The translations under genes were made by a program, and so were the position numbers. From NCBI GenBank assembly GCA_002732845.1, contig NVSZ01000003.1, positions 50,714-58,168 on the forward strand: a DNA stretch of 7,455 nt, in the 5' to 3' direction. This DNA comes from Rhodospirillaceae bacterium (lineage in GTDB: Bacteria > Pseudomonadota > Alphaproteobacteria > Rhodospirillales > Magnetovibrionaceae). Position 1 is the stretch's first letter; each line of letters begins with the position of its first letter. Below are positions 1 through 4,941 of the stretch, one piece after another. Under the pieces are notes generated by a model. It searched no databases. It was not told the origin of the DNA and worked only from the letters and a program-made list of their open reading frames with translations.

Positions 1-836
1 CATTTTTCATGGTGGTTCAGGGCAATGATGCGGGCCATCTTCATCAGCGGACTGGCATCGTTGCCAATGATGTCGGCACCGATCTGCACATGGGTTTTCA
101 TGACTTCCCACTCGTCGGGTTCGAACCGTCCGGGTTTCAATAAAATACCATCAGGAATGCCGATTTTTCCCACATCATGCATGGGGCTTGCATTTAAAAT
201 CAATTCACATTGTTCCTCGCTCAAACCTGCGGCCTGGGCGAGAACTTGGCTGCTTTTACTCATGCGTACCACGTGCATGCCTGTTTCATTGTCGCGATAT
301 TCGCCCGCGCGCCCCAACCGACGCACCACTTCCAGCCGGGTTCTATCCAATTCCATGTTGCGACGTTCAAGCTCTAGCGTACGATTGCGTACCTTTTCTT
401 CCAAAATTTCATTTTGCTGTTTGCGTTCGTTATACAGCAGACGCACTTCCAACATATTTGAAATTCGATTAAGGACTTCGCTCTTATCAAAAGGTTTGAT
501 CACAAAATCGCGCGCCCCCAACTGCAACGCTTTCAGGCGGGTGTCCATATCGTTTTGAGCGGTCAAAACAAGAACTGGAATATAACCGCCGTCATTAAGG
601 TCGGACAATTGCGCCATAACATCAAAACCATCCAGATGCGGCATACGGATGTCCAGCAAGATCAAATCAAAATCTGTTTTTTTGGCAAGGCCCAAAACTT
701 TCCTTGAATCTGTGGTGCTTTGCACGTTGTTGTAACCAGAAAATGACAACATCATTTCCAAAAGCCGAACGTTATCGGCTTTGTCATCAACAATCAGAAT
801 ATTTGCATTTGCAATTTTCTGTTGATCTTCAAACAT
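1..836 (-). CDS. Response regulator with HD-GYP c-di-GMP phosphodiesterase domain (3' end cut off by the window edge)
   Basis: This is an open frame of 278 codons running off the left edge. Residues about 11-130 form a CheY-like receiver: acidic pair D17/D18, phosphoacceptor D62 in the context LLDIRMP, T92, and K114 in IKPF. A charged helical linker (about 135-170) leads into an HD-GYP domain with H188 (ETGMH), the metal-binding HD pair H220-D221 (MHDVGKIGIPD), H249 (MKTH) and H275-H276 (ALNHHEK). The GYP signature itself would lie just outside the window. HD-GYP proteins hydrolyse cyclic di-GMP in the cytoplasm, and phosphorylation of the receiver usually controls this. The start is set by a good ribosome site, GGAG at 843-846, six bases before the ATG. 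It lies 35 bases downstream of the histidine kinase gene on the same strand, so that kinase is its likely partner. The family call is firm; enzymatic activity is inferred from the intact HD residues. Confidence 0.93.
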   Translation of the reverse strand, partial: MFEDQQKIANANILIVDDKADNVRLLEMMLSFSGYNNVQSTTDSRKVLGLAKKTDFDLILLDIRMPHLDGFDVMAQLSDLNDGGYIPVLVLTAQNDMDTRLKALQLGARDFVIKPFDKSEVLNRISNMLEVRLLYNERKQQNEILEEKVRNRTLELERRNMELDRTRLEVVRRLGRAGEYRDNETGMHVVRMSKSSQVLAQAAGLSEEQCELILNASPMHDVGKIGIPDGILLKPGRFEPDEWEVMKTHVQIGADIIGNDASPLMKMARIIALNHHEK

Positions 837-842
837 TTAGGG

Positions 843-846
843 CTCC
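843..846 (-). promoter_or_regulatory. Ribosome binding site of the HD-GYP response regulator
   Basis: On the minus strand the sequence GGAG lies six bases before the ATG at 836. It decides the start of the response regulator, since no better in-frame start is near. It sits inside the short gap after the histidine kinase stop. Confidence 0.6.
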
Positions 847-871
847 ACGGCCGTCATTATCGGTCTCTGTA

Positions 872-3169
872 TTAACCAGCTTGGGGCAATTCTAAGCAGA
901 CTTCGGTGCCTTTGCCAAGCTCACTCGTCACAGTAATTGATCCCTGCATCAAGGTCATTAAATTTTCACACACAACGAGGCCGATACCGGTGCCTTCAAC
1001 TTCGGAATTTTCAGCACCGATCCGACTGAACGGTTTAAAGAGTTTTTGTTGGTCTTCTGCGGTCAAGCCGGTCCCCGTATCTTTGATATAGATGCAAACG
1101 TTTTGGTTTTCAGATCTTTCAACACGAATGGTCACCGTACCATGTTGCTGATTATACTTGATGCCGTTGGTCAGCAAGTTCAAGAATACTTGTTTTAATC
1201 TGATATGATCAGCCCGGACCTTGATCTTGTCCTCTCCCTCGCTTGGGATCACAATTTCGATATTATGTTTTAGGGAAAGCTCTGTCACCATGGGCAGGCT
1301 ATCGTGAAACAGCTCAAGAGGTGAAACGTCTTCAAACATCATTTCGACCTTGCCAGATTCAATTTTAGCCAAATCTAAAATGTCATTAATCAACGTAAGA
1401 AGATGATTGCCGCCCTTCATGATGAGATCAACACATTCTTTTTGTGCCACCGTCAGGGGTTCTTTTGGATTGTATTCCAGCATCTGGCTGAATCCCAAAA
1501 TTGCATTCATCGGGGTTCTGAGTTCATGGCTCATGGACGACAAGAATTCAGACTTGGCCTTGTTGGCTTTATCTGCCTCTTGCTTAGACAAACGCAAATT
1601 TGATTCTAAGTTTATATTTTCCGTAATTTCCGTGCGAATACTCACATATTGAAACGGCTTCCCATCTTCGCCAACATTGGGGACAATGGTCGTACGTACC
1701 CAATAATATTCTTTGTTTTTATTTATATTTTTAACATCAGCATGCCAGACTTTTCCGTTGGAAATGGTTGCCCATAAATCTTCAAAAAACTCATCTGAAT
1801 GTTCGCCTGAACACAAAATATTGTGTTTTTCCCCCATCAATTCATCACGGTAATAGCCGCTGATTTCACAAAACTTATCATTGGCATACGTGATATTCCC
1901 CTGTGCATCTGTGATGCTGACAATAGCGTGCTCATCGATGGCAAATTTTTGAAATTTCAATTCCCGCAATTGAGCTTGTCTTCTTTTGGCTTCTTTCTGA
2001 AGGGCTTTGTTGCTGACCTGAATTTCTCTGGTTTTGGCGCGAACACTCTCACGAATAACATTTGTTCGCAATTGGTTCGTGAACATCACGTATGAAAATA
2101 AGGCACTTAAAACCAAGCCAAAAAAGAACACTCCGGTGGATTGATATTGTTTGTTATTTTCAAAGTATTGCCGAACCGGCACCATCATGATTTTCCATTG
2201 GCGGCCCGAAACGTCTAAGGATTTTTTATCAATAAATGTTTTGGTTTGCCACAATTCGGCATACGTCATAGGCGTATCTTGATTGCTGATCCGCGAATTG
2301 TGCCGGTAAATGATTTCTTCGCCATCATCGGCCTCGACATCAACAATATAAACATCCAAACCGCTGGGCTCGAGCTTTTCTAAGGCGGCTTCCAAGGCCA
2401 GACCAATATCATATTGCAAAATGATAAAACCAAGGTGCTTATCTCTGCGTTGTTTGATGGTTTTGAGCGGTGCTGACGTAGTATAAACGGGCTGAATAAG
2501 GCTCACTTGAGATTTCGGGTGTTCCAGCTGATCAATTAAAAAATGAGGCGAGGAAACGCCCGTAATCGGCACAATCATCCCTTCATCACGGGCTTGTTCA
2601 AGCAGGCTCAAAATTTTTGGATCTGAGGCCATGTCAAAACTGATCTGGTCCATCAATTGCTGTTCCGGTTCCCCATATAAAATAGGAAAATGGATATCGC
2701 GTTCAGGCGATGGCAGGTGATGATAAATCGGATTAAAGGGGTCTGCGTCATGAAAACTGCGACCATTCAGGCCTTGCTCCCACGCTGCGGTTTCCAAGGC
2801 ATTGCGCTGATTGCCCAAAATTTTAGGCAGCCAAAGGATCGCCCGTGTCTCATTTGACTTTTGCACCTGTGATTTTGTGAAGGCCGCAAATTCTTTTCGG
2901 TCAACAAAATTTGAACCTTGAAAAAACCGTTGCCCAGCTTCAAGCTCAAGCACAATATTGCGCAATCGACTTTCAAAGAGTTGCCGATACGTACTGGCCG
3001 ACAGGTGAAACGTACTTAACAGGCGCTCGGTTTCCCAGCCCCGTACAAAATTAACAGAGGCAATAACAACGATGACGCTTAATAAAGACAGCAAAATCGG
3101 TGCGGCGAAGGAAAAACGGCCCCGTCCATTGATTTCGTCCTTATTGCTGGTCGACGTCTGCATATTCAT
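872..3169 (-). CDS. Membrane sensor histidine kinase, CHASE-PAS-HisKA-HATPase_c
   Basis: This 765-residue protein is a complete hybrid-free sensor kinase. A first membrane helix (about 21-43) is followed by a periplasmic CHASE-type sensor domain (about 60-320, with the typical FESRLRNI...FF...V.R.EF pattern and QPVY...GFI blocks). A second helix lies at about 346-364. A charged coiled-coil stretch (about 375-405) leads to one PAS/PAC domain (about 406-520). The HisKA domain carries phosphoacceptor H548 (SMSHELRTPMNAILGF). The ATPase domain shows an N box around N668 (NLLTNGIKYN), a G1 box D697-TGTG, an F box FKPF (711-714) and a G2 box GTGIG (726-730). There is no C-terminal receiver, so it must signal to a separate regulator, most simply the HD-GYP protein encoded just after it. 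It starts two bases after the stop of the binding-protein gene, which suggests translational coupling. No strong ribosome site is visible, and the ATG at 3163 is an alternative start two codons later. The ligand is unknown. Confidence 0.95.
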   Translation of the reverse strand: MNMQTSTSNKDEINGRGRFSFAAPILLSLLSVIVVIASVNFVRGWETERLLSTFHLSASTYRQLFESRLRNIVLELEAGQRFFQGSNFVDRKEFAAFTKSQVQKSNETRAILWLPKILGNQRNALETAAWEQGLNGRSFHDADPFNPIYHHLPSPERDIHFPILYGEPEQQLMDQISFDMASDPKILSLLEQARDEGMIVPITGVSSPHFLIDQLEHPKSQVSLIQPVYTTSAPLKTIKQRRDKHLGFIILQYDIGLALEAALEKLEPSGLDVYIVDVEADDGEEIIYRHNSRISNQDTPMTYAELWQTKTFIDKKSLDVSGRQWKIMMVPVRQYFENNKQYQSTGVFFFGLVLSALFSYVMFTNQLRTNVIRESVRAKTREIQVSNKALQKEAKRRQAQLRELKFQKFAIDEHAIVSITDAQGNITYANDKFCEISGYYRDELMGEKHNILCSGEHSDEFFEDLWATISNGKVWHADVKNINKNKEYYWVRTTIVPNVGEDGKPFQYVSIRTEITENINLESNLRLSKQEADKANKAKSEFLSSMSHELRTPMNAILGFSQMLEYNPKEPLTVAQKECVDLIMKGGNHLLTLINDILDLAKIESGKVEMMFEDVSPLELFHDSLPMVTELSLKHNIEIVIPSEGEDKIKVRADHIRLKQVFLNLLTNGIKYNQQHGTVTIRVERSENQNVCIYIKDTGTGLTAEDQQKLFKPFSRIGAENSEVEGTGIGLVVCENLMTLMQGSITVTSELGKGTEVCLELPQAG

Positions 3170-3171
3170 GA

Positions 3172-3903
3172 CTAATTGCGCAATTGCCCCAAGGTTCTGT
3201 TGAAAATTTCCTGATAGGTTCCGTCTTGTTTCATTTCGGCCAGAGCCGTTGAGGCTTTATCCACCAAATCGGCATGTTTGTTATTGAGGTACATAAACAT
3301 TTCACGTTTGGCCAAGGGTGGTTCGGAAACCTGAATATTAATGCCCAACTGTTGCGCGCGCCAAAGCCCTTGCCAGCGTTCGTACAACATAAGATCAACC
3401 TTGCCGGAACTTAAAAGATCAAACATTTTCTGAGCATTTTTTGTCCGTGTGGTGGCTTTGTGGTCAGCCAAGTTATTTTGAAAAATCTGCCAACCATTAA
3501 TATATGCGATCTTTGCCCCTGCCATCGCCGACCATTCATTTGTCGCGACCGGCGGGTTCATGGAATAGGCCACAAATTCGTTATCCATCAATTTTTCAGG
3601 GATACGGATAAGGTTCGGGTATTTTTTTTCAAGACCCTGAATACGCAACGCCGCACCATCATCAATACCATTATTTGCATTGATCAAAGCTTTGGCAGAA
3701 TTTTGATACACGATCAATTTGGCATCAATATCAATGCGGCGAAAAGTTTCATGAATAATCTGATCAATAAACCCATCACCCTTATTGGTCGTAAACGGGT
3801 CGCGAATGCCTGTGTTGAAAATAAGTTTTTCCATGGCAATAGCCGGAGACAGGCCGCCAAAGGCAACACACATCAACACCAAGACTAATGTTCTTTTCTT
3901 CAT
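3172..3903 (-). CDS. Periplasmic solute-binding protein, family 3 (SBP_bac_3-like)
   Basis: This 243-residue protein has a classical signal peptide: MKKR, a hydrophobic core at 5-18, and likely cleavage after SPAIA (residue 23). There is no lipobox cysteine, so it should be soluble in the periplasm. The mature part reads as a type-II periplasmic binding fold of the family-3 amino-acid-binding kind: GDGFIDQIIHETFRRI near the N terminus, a central KIAYINGWQI block, the hinge-side KMFDLLSSGKVDLML, and the usual C-terminal ALAEMKQDGTYQEIFNRTL helix. A strong purine-rich ribosome site lies about seven bases before the start. It heads an operon with a sensor kinase and an HD-GYP regulator. No permease or ATPase gene is seen, so a sensing rather than transport role is plausible but inferred. 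The ligand cannot be told from sequence. Confidence 0.85.
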   Translation of the reverse strand: MKKRTLVLVLMCVAFGGLSPAIAMEKLIFNTGIRDPFTTNKGDGFIDQIIHETFRRIDIDAKLIVYQNSAKALINANNGIDDGAALRIQGLEKKYPNLIRIPEKLMDNEFVAYSMNPPVATNEWSAMAGAKIAYINGWQIFQNNLADHKATTRTKNAQKMFDLLSSGKVDLMLYERWQGLWRAQQLGINIQVSEPPLAKREMFMYLNNKHADLVDKASTALAEMKQDGTYQEIFNRTLGQLRN

Positions 3904-3910
3904 AACAGAC

Positions 3911-3918
3911 CTTTCCTT
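3911..3918 (-). promoter_or_regulatory. Ribosome binding site of the solute-binding protein gene
   Basis: On the minus strand AAGGAAAG precedes the ATG at 3903 by seven bases. This is the strongest ribosome site in the minus-strand operon and supports the chosen start. Confidence 0.6.
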
Positions 3919-3931
3919 AATTCTTATCGTG

Positions 3932-3960
3932 AAGATAGCCTCGTTTAACCAGAATTGGAA
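3932..3960 (-). promoter_or_regulatory. Possible promoter of the signalling operon
   Basis: On the minus strand TTCCAA (3960-3955) and TATCTT (3937-3932) are separated by 17 bases. The -10-like box matches the housekeeping consensus at four of six positions and the -35-like box at three. This would start transcription about 20 bases before the gene and place the 3975-3986 palindrome immediately upstream of the -35 box. The match is weak and rests on spacing as much as on sequence. Confidence 0.25.
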
Positions 3961-3974
3961 CCGTTCTATTTCAT

Positions 3975-3986
3975 AGGGTTAACCCT
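3975..3986. repeat. Perfect 12-bp palindrome, candidate operator
   Basis: AGGGTTAACCCT equals its own reverse complement. It is flanked by CAT (3972-3974) and ATG (3988-3990), which extends the symmetry apart from one extra G at 3987. It lies about 70 bases before the solute-binding protein start, next to the possible -35 box. A dimeric regulator site is the natural reading, but the binder is unknown. The related block TAGGGTTAA occurs at 3974-3982 and again at 4361-4369. Confidence 0.45.
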
Positions 3987-3987
3987 G

Positions 3988-4004
3988 ATGCGCACCCGGC
4001 GCAT
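3988..4004. repeat. Inverted repeat, 6-bp arms with 5-base loop
   Basis: ATGCGC and GCGCAT flank the loop ACCCG. It abuts the 12-bp palindrome and shares its flanking ATG. It may be an RNA hairpin or a second protein-binding site. Confidence 0.4.
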
Positions 4005-4014
4005 TGTTGTTTGT

Positions 4015-4036
4015 CCAAACGTCATCTATTGTTTGG
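4015..4036. repeat. Inverted repeat, 6-bp arms with 10-base loop
   Basis: CCAAAC (4015-4020) and GTTTGG (4031-4036) are reverse complements around a 10-base loop. A competing pairing uses GTTTG just before the left arm (4009-4013). It is the third inverted repeat in a row in this stretch. Confidence 0.35.
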
Positions 4037-4103
4037 CACGGCTTTCCCAACGCCTCGGGTTCACCAGAGCAGCCTCAAAAGATTCAAGAGGAGACCTGCC
4101 CGC

Positions 4104-4157
4104 ATGGACTTGTGCATTTACAAAAGAGCCCGATGTAAACATCAAAAATTCTGCTAA
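4104..4157 (+). CDS. Possible 17-residue cysteine-rich small ORF in the intergenic region
   Basis: The frame reads MDLCIYKRARCKHQKFC and then TAA. Three of 17 residues are cysteine and one is histidine, and the peptide is strongly basic (K, R). A ribosome-site-like GGAG at 4090-4093 precedes the ATG by 10 bases. It sits about 300 bases upstream of the copper operon on the same strand, so it could be a leader peptide if transcription starts that far up. At this length a chance ORF is quite possible; nothing else supports translation. Confidence 0.2.
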   Translation: MDLCIYKRARCKHQKFC

Positions 4158-4171
4158 AGTCGAATATAAAC

Positions 4172-4186
4172 AATGCATTTTGCATT
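4172..4186. repeat. Inverted repeat AATGCA-TTT-TGCATT, candidate operator
   Basis: The two 6-bp arms are perfect reverse complements around a three-base centre. Its size and symmetry fit a site for a small dimeric transcription factor. It lies about 270 bases before the copper operon's first gene and about 270 bases before the signalling operon. No specific regulator family can be assigned. Confidence 0.35.
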
Positions 4187-4204
4187 TCCCCAAAGCCCCT
4201 AAAA

Positions 4205-4258
4205 CTTAAGAACTTTCCCCAAACAAAAAGTGTAACCTCTTTTTGTGGAAATGTTAAG
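4205..4258. repeat. Long imperfect inverted repeat (17 paired bases)
   Basis: Three nested pairs of arms line up: CTTAA (4205-4209) with TTAAG (4254-4258), TTTCC (4214-4218) with GGAAA (4247-4251), and CAAAAAG (4224-4230) with CTTTTTG (4239-4245), around an eight-base loop. Small unpaired stretches interrupt the stem. There is no T-run after the stem on the plus strand, so a textbook terminator is unlikely. It may be a structured leader RNA element or a binding region. It could also mark the end of an undetected small transcript. Confidence 0.4.
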
Positions 4259-4337
4259 CTTGCTCAACCGATCATTTTTATGAACATCAAGCCGACGTCA
4301 AAACAGGGTACATTTCAGGGTCCCTAATTATTCTGAC

Positions 4338-4366
4338 TTGCAAAATCCACCTTCCATGATTAGGGT
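4338..4366 (+). promoter_or_regulatory. Weak candidate promoter of the copper operon
   Basis: TTGCAA (4338-4343) and TAGGGT (4361-4366) are separated by 17 bases. Only four and three positions match the housekeeping consensus. It is the best-spaced pair I can see within 130 bases of the operon's first gene. The real start site may lie elsewhere. Confidence 0.18.
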
Positions 4367-4444
4367 TAAAGAAGATTCAAAAGGTAGAAGATGTGAAATA
4401 TACCGCCGTAAAAAGTGGTTTCCATCTTGTTTTTTAAGTTTTGC

Positions 4445-4450
4445 AAAAGG
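4445..4450 (+). promoter_or_regulatory. Ribosome binding site of the cruR-like gene
   Basis: AAAAGG lies eight bases before the ATG at 4459. It favours this ATG over the TTG at 4441, which it overlaps. Confidence 0.45.
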
Positions 4451-4458
4451 TTTTGCTC

Positions 4459-4869
4459 ATGGGGGGCTTCTCCAAAACACAAATAAAAGCGCATCAGGCG
4501 CGTCGCACGTTTGCGATGTGGTTGGCTATTTGTGCCTTGGTTTTGCAAACCTTTATGCCCTTGGGCCAAGCCTTGGCTGCGAATGCTCTGCAAAATGATG
4601 ATTTTCAAATCATTTGCACGGCAAATGGCATTCAACAAATTCCAACCAGCCAAAATAACGTCCCCATCGTACCCACAAATTCCGGGCCATGTTCGCATTG
4701 CTTGATGCATGTCTCTGCGGCTTTGTTTACACCGCAAGACACAGGTGCAGTTCTTTTAAGCATCCCAGCCGAACATGTTGTTGCCTTTGCCCTGCCCAAA
4801 CAACAAATCCATGCCAGCACCTGGCGCGGATTACCCCGGCCCTCGCGCGCACCGCCTAAGTTCGTTTAA
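4459..4869 (+). CDS. cruR: CruR-type copper-responsive upstream ORF (DUF2946 family)
   Basis: This 136-residue protein has an N-terminal hydrophobic segment (about 20-41, ending ALA-AN) that would direct the nascent chain to the membrane or periplasm. It continues with the DUF2946-like ICTANGIQ block (about 52-59), a CxxC motif C78-S-H-C81, and a C-terminal R130-A-P-P133 followed by only three residues. CxxC plus terminal RAPP are the features reported for CruR of Bordetella pertussis. There the nascent protein senses copper through CxxC, ribosome stalling at RAPP is relieved, and Rho ends transcription before the TonB receptor gene. Here too the next gene is a TonB-dependent copper receptor, 72 bases on. 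The ATG at 4459 has AAAAGG at 4445-4450, eight bases upstream; a TTG at 4441 would add six residues. Family membership is strong; the switching mechanism is carried over by analogy. Confidence 0.85.
   Translation: MGGFSKTQIKAHQARRTFAMWLAICALVLQTFMPLGQALAANALQNDDFQIICTANGIQQIPTSQNNVPIVPTNSGPCSHCLMHVSAALFTPQDTGAVLLSIPAEHVVAFALPKQQIHASTWRGLPRPSRAPPKFV
4846..4857 (+). promoter_or_regulatory. RAPP codons, putative translation-arrest site of the cruR-like leader
   Basis: The codons CGC-GCA-CCG-CCT encode RAPP, four codons before the stop codon counting from the last proline. In the Bordetella CruR system this conserved motif arrests the ribosome unless copper binds the upstream CxxC. The preceding stretch, about 4789-4845, is rich in C and CA/CC dinucleotides, as a Rho loading region would be. 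That reading is an inference. Confidence 0.5.
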
Positions 4870-4941
4870 TTTAAAACCAAATTTCCAAAAAATTAAATGA
4901 AACTATAGGGACCGCCTACTTTGAGGGCGCGATGAATACTT
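4870..4941 (+). promoter_or_regulatory. Intercistronic region, likely site of copper-controlled termination, with a hairpin over the ribosome site
   Basis: The first half is AT-rich. CGCC (4913-4916) can pair with GGCG (4926-4929), enclosing most of the only purine-rich ribosome-like stretch, GAGGG (4923-4927). By analogy with CruR operons, Rho-dependent termination would occur here when copper is plentiful. GAGGG lies 14 bases from the receptor ATG, longer than usual. No intrinsic terminator is visible. Confidence 0.4.

Larger units (their letters stand above)
3904..4458. other. Divergent intergenic region, no convincing gene longer than about 20 codons
   Basis: These 555 bases separate the minus-strand signalling operon from the plus-strand copper operon and must hold both promoters. 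I find no tRNA, no insertion sequence and no conserved protein. The plus-strand open frame 3955-4209 (84 residues) has no recognisable family and no ribosome site, so I do not call it. What stands out is a high density of inverted repeats (3972-4036, 4172-4186, 4205-4258 and 4317-4325), listed separately. Confidence 0.7.

Noticed and set aside
4034..4049. TGGCACG followed by TCCCA resembles a sigma-54 promoter.
   Set aside because: The -24 half is perfect, but the essential GC of the -12 half is CC, so it is probably not functional.
4086..4103. Resemblance of AGGAGACCTGCC to the B12 box of cobalamin riboswitches (part of the motif is present).
   Set aside because: The other conserved blocks of that riboswitch cannot be found in the 180 bases upstream, and the receptor downstream has copper rather than cobalamin features. 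The GGAG may simply be a ribosome site.
3955..4209. 84-codon open frame on the plus strand in the intergenic region.
   Set aside because: No ribosome site, no recognisable family, and it runs through the palindromes; composition looks non-coding.
4239..4245. CTTTTTG as an intrinsic terminator tail.
   Set aside because: The T stretch lies within the stem arm and is not followed by a T-run, so it does not form a standard terminator.
4350..4387. CueR-like operator half-site ACCTTCC with a distant AAGGTAG.
   Set aside because: The two halves are too far apart and not symmetric enough for a MerR-family operator.
4366..4737. 123-codon minus-strand frame overlapping the cruR-like gene.
   Set aside because: It lies antisense to a well-supported gene and shows no family features, so it is a shadow frame.
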